A stretch of 64,000 nucleotides of DNA from assembly GCA_035772735.1 (NCBI GenBank), contig JASDFA010000007.1:84219501-84283500 (forward strand), read 5' to 3'. Below, piece by piece: positions 53,160-64,000 of this stretch. The translations under genes and the position numbers were made by a program. Source of the DNA: Datura wrightii (Eukaryota > Streptophyta > Magnoliopsida > Solanales > Solanaceae). The notes under the pieces were generated by a model that had not been told where the DNA came from, did not search any database, and saw only the letters and a program-made list of their open reading frames with translations. Each line of letters opens with the position of its first letter. Positions within the stretch are counted from its first letter, which is position 1.

Positions 53160-55535
53160 TATCAAGCTCCAAGTCTACACCATGGACGGAAAATGGTACT
53201 TAGAGTCAAAGTAACCCCGAGTCAACCCCTGGTCTATCACACACTGGCATTTTGAGTAAACATAATTTGCGAAAGCTTTAAAATACTATTATAAAACATT
53301 TATATAGAAAAAAACTGAATCAATAAAGTTTAAAATTGTCTGAGCAAAACTGAATGTCTGAAAGTAACATGTTTATGTCTAATAGCCACTACAACTAATG
53401 AATTGCTGGGACAAGCCCCCAACTAACTCTAAATATAAATAAAACCAACTGAGCTAAAAGAAATAATCTTCGTCCTCGAAGGATGAGAACTCACCAATAA
53501 AGCTGCTGAGAAAGTCAGAGTGAGGTCAGCTAACGGCGCTGAGTCTGAGAACCTACGGCTGTATCATGAAATGATACAACATAAAAGATATGTGTCAGTA
53601 CTTCGAATGTACTGAGTAAGCAGGAGAAAACATAATACTGGATATAAATAACTGAACTGAAACGACATGCAATGACCACTGAAATAACTGAAGTAAACTA
53701 ACATGGTCATGATGACCCTTTCTAATGGCAAAAGACATGCCCTATGTTTGAAATTCTGAGTCTGAGATACTGTACTGAGCTGATCAAAACTGACTAATCA
53801 ATGACTGAACTAAGCTGACTAGTGGGAGAGTCTATAACCGACATATAACCACGTGAGCTAGACGTGCAGTCCGATGTATGCGCCCCACCGGTAGGACCCA
53901 ATATACCTTGACAGGGTATAAAGGCATGAACTAGGTGATCATAAAAGTATGGGGCCAATCAGGCCAATAAATAATGTAACCTATGTTGGCAATGTAGTTC
54001 TAGGAACCTGGTTGTGCTGGAACCCCGGTCCACTTAGTGCTAAGTCCTACTCCTACTGGATAGTCCTAGACTGAATACTAGGCTGATAGCTAGAAATTGG
54101 GGCCCAAGAATAGTCAGGTATACATATTTGCAAGCACCCTGAGAGTCTTATCGGACAAGATTCTGAAACTGGGTTCTAGATTGGTTAGAGCTACTTATCT
54201 AGAAGCGTCGTAACCGTCTAAAAACAAATTGTAATATGAACAAGGGTCCTAAGTATAGTTAGAACAATATATCTAAAGTATCATGACCGCCCAGCGGACC
54301 AATAAACAGAATTTTGAATCTGATTCTGATAACTGGAGGTATCACATACACCTCAAGAGTTTCGGTAGTCCACTGATCAGTTGGCAAATTCTAAGTAACA
54401 CTGTGGATTTCTACATTCGGACTGAACTGAACTACTAAGCAGCTAACAGAGATTTCAACTTACTCTAACAATACAGGAGTCCACAATATGGCTAATATCA
54501 AGCAATAAGGAAGTCTAATCCAATCAATAGAATTATAGGTATTTTCATTCAACAATAGGGCTAAAAACATTCTTACTAGGAAAGCAATAACATGATATCT
54601 AAATAATGAAGAAAAAAATATTTAACAATCATCTTAAAGCATGTTTCTCAAACTATAAGGAATCTGACACATAATTCAACCTCATTCGAAAGCTCAACGC
54701 TAGAATTCACTTTTACGGGAATAACATCAATTTAATCATGAACTGATGGAAATCATTTCTAAAATAACTATCCCCTTGTTGAATTCTCACATACCTGAGT
54801 TAAAATTTCCTTAGAGAAGAAAGCTTGGACTGCTGCAATGGAGGAAAATCCCTAGTCTTGCTTGAGAGCTTCTTGAGAGGAAAGCTTACGGTATTTTTTT
54901 GAAGATGAGTGGGAATGAGGGGGAAACCATTTTCCCCCTCTAGATCCCCTCAAAATAACCCAAAATGATTTAGTTTAGGATCTACGAGATTAGGAAATTG
55001 TCGAAGCACCCTTAGGAAATTCACAGGAAAAACTGAATGCTAGTCCCCACGGGGGACCCTACGACTCGTGCCTAGTGACCACAACTCATGGTCATGGTCG
55101 TTGAGTCCACTACCCAAAATCCCCTATTGGTCACCACGAGGGACACCACGACTCATGGTGTACCCTACAACTTGTGGTAACCCACTCGTCAACTACACTG
55201 CCAACATTATTACTCTCCAACTATTCTGAACCATGGGTCACCTAACGAATCATGGCTTAGACCACGACACGTGGTGACTAATCGTGAAGTACACTGCCAA
55301 ATTTCTTCCTGGTCTTTAATCAACTACTGGCCATGGGTCACCTAACGGATCCTGATGTTGACCACGACTTGTGGTCACTCCATTTTTCCCAACTTTTTCT
55401 ACCTATGAGTCACTTCACGACTCGTGGCCTACCTTGACGGGTCACAGGATGACTCATCCTGTGATATGGTGCAGAAATTTCTATTTTTTCCTTTTCAGCT
55501 CCATGGTCTGGTTTTTGTGTTTCTGGGGCATTACA
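53160..55535 (-). repeat. 5' LTR of element G
   Basis: 2376 bases, TATCAAGCTCC (decayed TGTCACGCTCC) to GGGGCATTACA in plus reading. It has a CAGTAC/GTACTG inverted repeat near 53596-53612 and a CCACGACTCATGG-type word array in U3 (about 55050-55460). Related in plan to the B and J LTRs. No gene is seen in it. Confidence 0.82.
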
Positions 55536-55540
55536 TCACC
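55536..55540. repeat. Target-site duplication of element G (right copy, TCACC)
   Basis: Matches TTACC at 18601-18605 in four of five bases. Confidence 0.7.
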
Positions 55541-56552
55541 TCCCACTCTCCTATGAAAAACCACTACTCTTTCACTTTTTCACCATAATACACCATTTCT
55601 TTCACTTAAAAAAAGAAGAATAAAGCTTGGATCAGCCATTTTTAAGAAAAGCTTCAAGTTTAAAATTCATCTCTCTACTCATTCCATTTAGTATTCTTCC
55701 TTATTTTTCATCTCTGTTTTTATGAGCTTAATGATATACATTGAAAAATGAGCATGATAGTTTTCCTTTTCCATGCCCCACGGTTTAACCATTTCCCCAA
55801 ATATATGTTTCTTGAGATGCACAATTTTTTGCAATAATAGATAGAGTGACGTCGTTCTTAAAGGAAAATCGTCATCTCTCTTGTATGCTTGTAATGTAGA
55901 TGAAAATGTGATAATGTCAGTGAGTAATGTGAAATATTGAAATTACTTTGCTGAATATGTTTCGGGTTAATCGCTTGATGTTTCCGATGATAGATGGGGT
56001 AATGTCCTTTTAAAGAGAAGTCGTTAGGTGATTATACTAGTCCTGTTGATTGATTGATAATGTGGCATATCTTTCGGGGAAGTCTAAGTACTCGTTAGAT
56101 AATACTTTTGTTTATACTTTCTTGGGAAATTTGATTGCAATCGTATGGGTTGAATTCTAGCCTCTGCTATGCAACAACTTTGCAAATCTTGACCTGCAAA
56201 ATGTAGGTGTAGCACGGAAATAAGGAATAAGCTTCAGTCTCACTACCTCAAACATACATTACACCTAGATCCCCATCTGTGAAATGTATATGCAACGCAG
56301 GTAATAGTGTCAGTAGGTAGTGTTACTTTTTTGCACCTGTGACTCACCTACGGGCGTCAGGTCCACACCTGCGAAACACAGGTGTAGCGTAGGTTCTACT
56401 AGTGGTTTCAATTTCTAGGTTATTTTGTGGCAATCCAATATCCTTTTTTTCTTTTCTTGGCTTAGTATAGTTGTTTCCTTCTATCTTCGTTAACAAATAA
56501 TACGAAAAAAGTTTGGTTCTTGAGTATGGCACACACATTGTCTTGTAGGAAA
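55541..56552 (+). other. Non-coding spacer of element I before its second ORF
   Basis: AT-rich spacer with two related segments: GATAGAGTGACGTCGTTCTTAA near 55848 and GATAGATGGGGTAATGTCC near 55990. The second block of CTGCGAAAC-type words lies at 56180-56410 (for example ACCTGCGAAACACAGGTGTAGCG). No ORF of note. Confidence 0.6.
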
Positions 56553-56763
56553 ATGTCTTCATCTAGGCGAAAGGACAAAGGGAAGGCCCCATCATCCTCC
56601 AAAAGTAATGGAAAAGGCAAAGCGAGGAACCACGTCCCTACTAATAGCAGAGATGTCATACGGTTCTGTGTAGAAGGAATGAAGGAATACTATATCAAGT
56701 ATCACGACCAACCATTCACTCCGAAAATATTCTTCAATCTAGTAGGGTTGGGGCAAGACTTTT
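56553..56763 (+). pseudogene. Start of ORF2 of element I, cut by element J
   Basis: Open from an ATG at 56553 (a nearby upstream ATG at 56526 is also possible) for 70 codons until the J LTR at 56764. It begins with a basic Lys/Ser-rich head (SSSRRKDKGKAPSSS), then RFCVEGMKEYYIKYHDQPFT and NLVGLGQDF. Element C ORF2 has the same layout, with a DKGKG head, then TRWVTDEGKKWYAKH and LAQEF. I take it as the same family. The rest is beyond J and K. Confidence 0.6.
56759..56763. repeat. Presumed target-site duplication of element J (one copy, CTTTT)
   Basis: The five bases before the LTR start; the partner is outside the window. Confidence 0.4.
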
Positions 56764-58996
56764 TGTCACCACCAGAACGGAGGCCCGGATCGCAACTCGG
56801 GACAAGGAGCCCCGAGAGACTCCAAGTCGACCCATGGCATAAGCATATATCTAACTCGATCAATAAAACTGAAGAAATCAACATAATAAACTTAGCGGAA
56901 GTCTAAATTAAACATAACAACAGAATACACAATTAGCAGCTGAATACATCCTTTATCTGAAAAGCCTCTAAACTTAACGAGTTGATGGGACAAGACTGCT
57001 GACTAACTCAGCAAAGATTAAACTGAAAACACATAGAGAAACTCTGAATAAGTCTAGTCCTCGGGAGATGAGGACTTACCAACAATGTAAGATGCTAACT
57101 CTGAATACTGAGTACAAATGGGGATGAGCCTGAGAACCGGGTCCTGTATCATGAAACGATAAAACATAGAGTATGCGTCCAGTACATGGAATGTACCGAG
57201 TATGAAAGTAAGTAAAACAGACACTTTAAAATACATCAAAAATTCATAAGAGATCAAAAGAGTGGGACAACATGCTTATAACATAAATACCGTACAATAA
57301 CATAAGGCTCAAGGTTTTCAAACCATTCATAATCCATTCATTTCCATAATCATAACAGAAACTTTATAAATCAATACTTGAGCCAAATTCACATAAACAT
57401 AATAATGCGTGAAACATGTGGAACAATGGGAGATTCTTATAACCGACATACCCAATATGAGCGCACATGGAGCCTGAACTATAAATCCCTAGACGGGACA
57501 GTGTTCGTACCTTGACAAAGGTAGAACCATGAAGGGTGTGATATCACACATGAAAGGGCCAATTTTGGTAAAAGGGACAGACACAAGGGAGGTCCCATCA
57601 TGTCCTGTGGTGGCACGTTGTTCTGAGATTCGGGGCAAAACCTGAGCCCCAAACCTACTCAGTGTTAAATACTACTCCAAAAACATATATAGTGCTCAAT
57701 GTATAATATACATGAGATACATGGGCTAGTTAAATCATGATAATCATAAGCATACTTGTAAATACATGAACTAGCCATGAGAGTAAGGCCTGTGAATCGG
57801 GCAAAAACATAATTAGTAAATTTTGACTTTCATGCATACTTGTAAATCGTGTATAGGCTTTGTAAATCATAAATTTAAAATGGGCATTTGAATAAATCCA
57901 TATTATGACTCATATATAATTTTGGGTTTATGAATATCAACAACAAAGGTATGGATCATAACTCAATTCATCAAAGAACATGCATAATTAGGCATAATTT
58001 AGTAGAAATTGAAATCAATAAATTTATAATCAAATTAGTTGTAAAATCTTATCATGATTCATAAAATATAATGTAAATCATGAAAAGTAATAACCGCCGA
58101 TAGATCATTAGAACTCCACAAGATTTAAGATAAAACCCCATAAAATTTTTGAACAAAACTTCATGAATTAGGAGAGATTGGGCATGGGTGTGAACGAAAA
58201 TACCCACTCATAACCCTACATACCTGCTTATAGCTGATTCTTACACTCCTTTGAATGCCCAAGAATAAATTGAAGAGAACCTTGAAGGATTTGCCTTTAT
58301 CACTTCTCTAGACTATCGCTCTTCCATGCATGGATGGATATGAAAATGGCCTAAAATGAACTTAACCCCTTTAAAAGTCATCATTCATAACTTAAAACAA
58401 TGTAGTTTAGGCCTTAGGATCTTAGGAATGAAGGAAATGCTCTTACTAAATTCGCAGAAAATAACTACCACTTAGTCCCAACGAGGGACCTAACGACTCG
58501 TCATCATGGGCCACGACTCGTGGAGTCGTCCATCAAGTTCACTGCTTGTCAAGTCTTCTGGGCTCATCACAGTTGACATCACGATCTGTAACTGGTGATC
58601 ACTACTTGTGGTCACCACTCGTCATGTACAGTACCTCAATCTCAAATAATTCTCATCGAGCTGACCACAACTCCTTCCATGAATCGTGGTGACTAACCAC
58701 GACTCATAGGTGCCTTCCGTTAGGTCCACTGTCTTCCCTTTCCTCTTTTCTCAATCACCACTCCCGATGACTGACCTAACGAGTCGTGGGGCCTAATCAC
58801 GACTCATAGTCACGTACGTGGGGATCCCATTTTCCAATTCTCAAACCCAATTTTTGAGCCTCACCACAAGTCACATCACGACTCGTGGGTTTCTCTCACG
58901 GGTTACCTCACGCCTGTTCTGATACCTGATACCAAATTGTAATTTTTTCTCCGTTTCAACTCCGTGGTCTGATCTTTGGACTTCCGACATATAACA
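56764..58996 (-). repeat. 3' LTR of element J
   Basis: 2233 bases, TGTCACCACCAG to ACATATAACA in plus reading, homologous to the B LTR (shared AACAAGGAGCCCCGAGAGACT block at the U5 end). GTACAT/ATGTAC inverted repeat at 57182-57196; word array of CCACGACTCGTGG type at about 58475-58920. No gene is seen in it. Confidence 0.88.
58475..58920 (-). repeat. Palindromic word array in U3 of element J
   Basis: Words such as CCACGACTCGTGGAGTCGT, ACGACTCGTGG and AACGAGTCGTGG spaced along about 450 bases. Collinear with 15040-15480 of B but with many single differences. Confidence 0.7.
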
Positions 58997-58998
58997 AT

Positions 58999-59012
58999 AT
59001 CTCCCCCGTAGG
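58999..59012 (-). other. Polypurine tract of element J
   Basis: Minus strand ACGGGGGAGATA just before the LTR start. The stretch 59013-59254 is the 3' untranslated part. Confidence 0.75.
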
Positions 59013-59254
59013 AACATTTTTTCTCGAATGTTGGAAAACATACATAAAATTAGAGAAATGCAATCATCATTTTCAAATACTGATCATTTAAGCCGAAAAC
59101 TTACGGAATGACTATCTTTGATTCAAACTGCATAGATGAACTGAGTTCACGAATCATACATACATCTACATACATAAAGAAAACTTGGACACATGAACTG
59201 AACATGAAAACTAAATAGAGTGTTAGGTCAAAATTGATACCTCAAGCTGGATAT

Positions 59255-60370
59255 AAGCCGGTAGAGAATAAATGTGGGTATCTAGCCATCATATCCGCTT
59301 TGGCTTTCCATGTAGCTCCCTCAACATAATGATTCCTCCATAACACTTTAACCTAAGTTACTTCCTTTTTCCTTAGCATTCAAACCTGACAATATAGTAA
59401 TTTCACCGGAACCTCTTCATAATTAAGGTTGTCTTTCACACCAACACTGTCAACCATGAAAACTAGAGCTGGATCACCCAAACACTTCTTTAACAGTGAT
59501 ACATGGAATATAGGATGCACAGAAGATAATTTGGAGGGAAACTCCAATTCATATGACACCTTGCCAACCCTTTTCACAATTCGGTAGGGGCCAACATAAC
59601 GAGGGCTGAGTTTTCCTTTCTTTCCAAACCGCATCCCTTCCTTCATGGGTGACACCTTCAAAAACACCCAATCATCCATCTTGAATTTCAATTCTCTCCT
59701 TCTCACATCAACATAGGACTTTTTGTGACTTTGAGCTATTTTCAACCTGTCCCGTATGAGTTGAACCTTCCCCATAGACTCATGGACTGAATTTGGTCCT
59801 ATCATCTCAGCTTCACCAACTTCAAACCAACTAATGGGCAATATACATCTCCACCCATAGAGATCCTCAAGCGGATCCATCTAAATGCTGGAAAAGTAGT
59901 TGTTATTGTATAAAAACTCAATAAGAGGAAAATGATCATCCCAACTACCTCTAAAGTCAATTACGCATGCTCTCAACATGTCCTCGGAGTCTGATTGTCC
60001 GCTCCTCTTGACCATCCATTTGCGGGTGAAATGTTGTGCTAAGCTTAACCTGAGTACCAAGTCCTTTTTGAAATGACTTCCAAAATTGAGAGGTGAATTA
60101 AGTATCTCTATCTGATATGATGGATAAGGGCACTCCATGAAATCGAACTAGCTCCTGGATATATAGTCTGGAATAATCCTCCACTGAATCCGTGGTTTTG
60201 ATCGGTAGAAAGTGAGCAGCCTTGGTCAACCTGTCTGCTACAACCCAAATGGAGTCATACTATCGACGTGTACGAGGTAAATCTGTGATGAAGTCCATAT
60301 TAATTTCTTCCCACTTCCACGTAGGAATACTAATGTCCTGAAGCAGACCTCCCAGTCTCTGGTGCTCGAC
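59255..60370 (-). pseudogene. Element J integrase core and chromodomain-like tail
   Basis: Minus-strand pieces: INMDF near 60300, GVPLSIISDR near 60120, MDGQEERTIR near 60000, then 59880-59380 with SWFEVGEAEMIGPNSV, the GPYRIVKR motif and HPIFHVSLLKKCLGD. The tail 59379-59255 still reads KVLWRNHYVEGATWK and MARYPHLFSTG after a TGA that stands where Arg is usual. There is a frameshift after the catalytic Glu and several stops. Confidence 0.85.
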
Positions 60371-61601
60371 CTTCACTTGCTAACAGTTTGGACACTTAGC
60401 CACAAATTCTGCAATGTACTTCTTCATGATGTTCCACCAATAGACTTCTCGTAAGTCATGGTACATCTTGGTGGCACGTGGATGGATAGAATACCTGGAT
60501 CCATAAGCCTCATGCAACATCCATCTCCTTAAATCATCGACATCTGGAACATGTAAACGACCCTGGTATCGAAGCACACCATCTCCCCCTTTGGAGAAGA
60601 CCTCTACCTTTTGATTATGAACATCTTCCTTTAGCTTTACAAAAATTGGATCCTCATCTTGTCCAGATTTCACATCAGTCACCAAGGAAGATTCTGATCC
60701 GTTTAAACAATAACACTGCCATTGGTCGAGCCAACCAACCTTACTCCAACCTTGCGAGTCGATGTACATCCTTCACTAGCTCCTTATTTCCCTTATCCAC
60801 ATGAGACACACTCTCCATAGAGAGTCTACTATGTGCGTCCTCTACTACATTGGCCTTACCCATATGGTAAAGCATACTCATATCATAATCCTTAAGTAAC
60901 TCCAACCACCTTCTTTGCTGAAGGTTGAGATCCTTCTGGGTGAACACATATTGCAAACTCTTATGGTCTGTAAACACATCCACGTGGACCCATATAAATA
61001 ATGTTGCAATACCTTCAAGGTGAATACTACCGCAGCTAATTCAAGATCATGGGTTGGGTAATTCTTCTCATAGACTTTCAACTATCTAGAGGCATATGCT
61101 ATAACTTTCCCACGATGCATCAATACACACCCAAGTTCGGTTCTTGAAGCATCATAATATACCACGAACGAGTGGGTACCCTCCGGTAGAGTTAACACCC
61201 GTGCTAAAGTAAGTCGAGTCTTCAACTCTTGGAAGCTCTTCTCACAAGCCTCTGACCATTGGAATTTCACCTTCTTCTGGGTCAATTTGGTCAAGGGTGT
61301 TGCAATCAATGAGAAACCTTCCACAAACCTCTGATAGTATCCAGCTAAACCCAAGAAACTCCAAATATCTAAAGCATTCACCGGTCTGGGCCAATTCTTC
61401 ACCACTTCTATTTTTTGAAAGTCCACCTTTATGCCCTCACTTGACACCACATAGCCCAAACAATCCACTGACTTCAACCAAAACTCGCACTTGTTGAATT
61501 TAGCATATAACGGGCAATCCTTGAGAGTCTGAAGCACAATTCTCTAATGAGCGGCATGTTCCTCCTCACTTGGAGAGTATATCAAGATGTCATCAATAAA
61601 C
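60371..61601 (-). pseudogene. Element J reverse transcriptase end, RNase H and integrase zinc domain
   Basis: Frames 61537-61082 (CEFWLKSVDCLGYVVSSEG, FLGLAGYYQRFVEGF, VVYYDAS, KVIAYASR), 61081-60878 (KNYPTHDLELAAVVF), 60983-60741 (FTDHKSLQYVFTQKDLN) and 60769-60380 (SRYSIHPRATKMYHDLREVYWW and AEFVAKCPNC, the HHCC domain). A stop near 61081 and a frameshift near 60990 separate them. Upstream the RT catalytic FIDD box is cut by K at 61601/61602. Confidence 0.85.
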
Positions 61602-64000
61602 TATCACGCCCCAAAATTGGGGTAGGGCTCAATTGGAATGCGATTCATGATTAATCGAGAAGCCATCTATATGACATCTGTAACTGTAACACTTAGGCCA
61701 TCTAGGCTGCCTATCACAATCAACTGGAGTATAAATTGGACCCATAAGGTCTCAACAATACAGGGTAAACAAATAAAATTAAACCAAGGCAATGAGTATG
61801 CTAAACCAAGCAATAATAAGCCGATAAGGCCACAAACTAAATAACATTGTACACGCTAAGTCCACAAAGCCTTTAAAGAGTAAACTAATTGATTGTCGGA
61901 ACAGGGCTCTAACCTACCCATAACTACATCTCAAAACTCAAGCATATATAACTAAGCCCTAGCTCCAGGAATAAAGTACATACCAAAACATCCATAGATC
62001 TCACGAACTGCTACTGCAACTGGAAATCCCAACCTCTAACTACACCTGCGACACGAACGAAGGTCCCCGAGCGAAGGGACATCAGTACAAATGAAATGTA
62101 CTGGTATGTAAGGCTGAAACTGTAAACATGAGATAACAATCCTGTAATAACTGCCTCAGCACATAAACATATAAAGGATAGATATAACTTAGAACTTTAC
62201 AACCTGTAATTGATATCAACTCACTAAAACATCAGCGAACTCAAGATAACTGAACCAGGAATAAGGAATAGCAACAACCTAGAATCCTGGAAACCGAAAT
62301 CTGATAATAACTCTATAAAGAGATGAAAATGCAATTAAGAAATGCACAAGAAAGAAACTATAATTGTAATGCCAACGACCAGCCAACCACAAACCCATAT
62401 ATAAAATTTATCCAGCCGGTGTATCACACTAGGGTAAAATAAAAATATCTCCAGTTGTGTACCATACCAGGGTAAAATAAAAATATCTCCAGTCGGTGTA
62501 CTACACCAGGGTAAAATAAAAAATCTCCAGCCGGTGTACCACTCTGGGGTAAATGGTACACCAGGGTAAAATAGAAATATCTCCAGCCAGTGTACCACAT
62601 CGGGGTTAAGTAAAAGTATCTCCAGTCGGTGTACCACACCATGGTAAAAATAAAAATATCTCCAGCCGGTGTATCAACCGGAGTAAATAAAAATATCTCC
62701 AGCCGGTGTACCATACCAGGGTAAAAATAAAAACAAATCTCAATTGCAATCATAAATGGAGCTGATAGGGGTCATACAGACTATTTGAATATTGACAACC
62801 ATGAAATATGCCAACTCAGTAACTATAACATGTGTAGGATCTTACCACGACCCCTAATGCCACAATTATTCCATACACATATAGGTCTTTCATTTAACAT
62901 TCAAATACATACATAAGTTGTGAATGAATTCTAGGGAAGTTCCTAAAAGTGGAATATCATAAGACAGTGTAGACGCACATTCATGACTTTAAACATCTCC
63001 TAGCAATACTAACACGAGGAGTAGAGAGAAATAGCTTAATATAACAGTTTCTATTAACAATCTTAGCATTCATTTCGTGCTTATACTCGTTTGACTTTCA
63101 TACTTTAATATCAAGAATTTTGAGCATACCTCATTCGTTGCACATCATATCACATCTCAAGGTAACTTAACAGGAAGACATAACTTGTGTATCTCAAACA
63201 TGGAGCTCTTTAACATAAAAATGCTACGCAATTGTCTAAGGGTTGCCTTAAGATAAATAAAGACTTATAGTCGTGCTTTATACGTAGGAAAAGCTCATGT
63301 GAAACTTTGCATTATATGAGGAGCTTAGAAAATCTTAGCAGCATTATAAACAGTTTAGAAACATCCAAGAAAAAAATCCTTTGAAACTTGAAAAAGTTAA
63401 TCCAACTCTTAGAACAAATAATCAAAGATAATTATTTAAAAAGTACGAAGAAGAACTTCTCCTTAACTTGAGTCACTATCTCAAAATATTCGATTCTAAT
63501 AATTTCTTAAGAACTTAACACTTTACTGGCCTTTCATTAGCTTAACACAACTGAACATAAAAGACTTTATTGATAATATTTTTGCTAAACGTATTTAGAA
63601 CAAGGTAAATCATGCTAGCCATTTTCCTAACTCATTAACAATCGTAAAACTTATCATCTAAGTTAACAACCTTTAGCTTTACTTTTCGTATTCATCATAA
63701 ATTCTTTTCCTACCAGGATTCGTGATTCCCTACTTAATTATTTACTCTCTTGTTCATTATTCCAGCAATTCTTATACTCACTTACCTTCTTACCTAATTG
63801 CCAATCTTATCTCTTAAACATCGTCTTGCTCATAATTTAACATCGCTCAAAGGTTTTTTTAAATCAACTACAGGCAGAGAGCATATAACCCACATATTAC
63901 CTTAAAAGGTCTAACATTTACTCTTATCTTTCCTTTGCTACTAGTGCCTCAACTTTTACACTTAGGTTAACCTCCTTACACATATACAACTTTCAAAGAA
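61602..64000 (-). mobile_element. Element K: LTR-like sequence inserted in J, incomplete in window
   Basis: Starts TATCACGCCCCAAAATTGGGG, a decayed form of the TGTCACGCCCC end shared by the minus-strand LTRs here, directly in the J reverse-transcriptase gene. It has the LTR-type inverted repeat CAGTAC/GTACTG near 62083-62104 and GTCGGAACAGGGCTC..CCTACCC near 61896, as in other LTRs of the window. I read it as the 3' LTR (or a solo LTR) of another family, at least 2.4 kb. The other end is outside, so no duplication can be tested. From 62741 to 64000 it is AT-rich with no recognisable feature. Confidence 0.55.
62412..62740. repeat. Tandem repeat, about 39-base unit, eight copies
   Basis: Eight head-to-tail units of the form CCAGCCGGTGTACCACACC then AGGGTAAAATAAAAATATCT, 37-56 bases each; the fourth is longer because an internal GGTACACCAGGGTAAAAT is repeated. 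The minus-strand frames across it (62335-62753, rich in Phe/Tyr/Trp) are products of the repeat and not taken as genes. Confidence 0.92.

Larger units (their letters stand above)
18606..55535 (-). mobile_element. Element G: degenerate Ty3/gypsy element carrying H and F
   Basis: The minus-strand order is 5' LTR (55535-53160), leader with decayed primer site (53159-53051), leader and gag start (22546-21977), and a 3' LTR fragment (19141-18606). Pol and most of the 3' LTR are gone. The two LTR pieces are homologous (18606-19141 with about 53160-53690). F sits in its leader with ATATC duplications, and H's 5' LTR abuts its gag at 21976/21977. One large deletion ending at 19141/19142 removed G pol together with most of H. 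Confidence 0.75.
17340..56763 (+). mobile_element. Element I: old Athila-like retrotransposon, split by G and its nested load
   Basis: Two blocks, 17340-18605 and 55541-56763, read as one element once G (18606-55535) is removed. The order on the plus strand is protease remnant (17420-17838), conserved non-coding motif with GGGAGGCAACCC (17941-17984), arrays of CTGCGAAACGCAGG-like words (18080-18420 and 56180-56410), then the start of a second ORF (56553-56763) that is cut by J. There is no room for reverse transcriptase or integrase between the protease and the second ORF. The plan is the same as in element C. LTRs are not in the window. Confidence 0.7.
56764..61601 (-). mobile_element. Element J: Tekay-like Ty3/gypsy retrotransposon, 3' part, cut by K
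   Basis: The minus-strand order is reverse transcriptase (61601 down), RNase H, integrase, chromodomain-like tail, polypurine tract, 3' LTR (58996-56764). The 5' part is beyond K. It is the same family as B: the two RT regions match base by base in long stretches. It inserted in ORF2 of element I. Confidence 0.88.

Noticed and set aside
62335..62753. Minus-strand frames of about 100 residues rich in Phe, Tyr and Trp, like a membrane protein
   Set aside because: They are translations of the 39-base tandem repeat; the periodic peptide follows the DNA unit and has no conserved start or context.

Overview
The window is repeat DNA from a plant nuclear genome. It is almost entirely a stack of nested long-terminal-repeat (LTR) retrotransposons, and I found no convincing host gene, rRNA or tRNA gene. 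Two groups are present. One is Ty3/gypsy chromoviruses of the Tekay/Del type: LTRs of 2.2-2.7 kb, a primer site for initiator-Met tRNA, one gag-pol frame and a chromodomain-like tail. The other is Athila-like elements, recognised by a primer site of the tRNA-Asp type, an Athila-type gag-protease and the gggaggcaaccc motif. The style suits a large, repeat-rich dicot genome, possibly Solanaceae, but the species is inference only.

Layout, with arbitrary names. Element B (minus) fills 1-15561 and is split by the well-preserved element A (plus, 2277-12964, 2710-bp LTRs, target duplication CATTT). An old plus-strand LTR (L) lies at 15562-17339. An Athila-like element I (plus) begins near 17340 and resumes at 55541-56763. 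Inside I sits G (minus, 18606-55535). G carries a truncated H (minus, 19142-21976) and a complete F (minus, 22552-53045, duplication ATATC). F carries E (plus, 26227-46840, duplication GCTAT). E's 5' LTR carries C (minus, 27619-37568, duplication ATAGT). I is also hit by J (minus, from 56764), and J is hit in its reverse transcriptase by K (61602 to the window end). The order of insertion is therefore I, then G, F, E and C, five levels deep.

The gag-pol frames of A and E are each exactly 1594 codons and collinear without an indel. They are broken only by nonsense codons (4 in A, 6 in E), and every one involves a C-to-T or G-to-A change, as expected for methylated, silenced repeats.

Two things stand out. 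First, C and I share an unusual plan: gag-protease, no reverse transcriptase or integrase, a conserved gggaggcaaccc motif, an array of short GC-rich palindromic words, then a second sense-strand ORF resembling the so-called plant transposon protein domain. They look like a lineage of non-autonomous Athila-type elements. Second, the LTRs of A, H and C each carry a hairpin cassette (CACGGAG...CTCCGTG) about 20-35 bases upstream of a TATA box, although C belongs to a different lineage from A and H. E and F have LTRs otherwise homologous to A but a different word at that position, and B, G and J have a third word. C carries an extra copy of its cassette just ahead of ORF2. This suggests an exchangeable promoter-proximal module.
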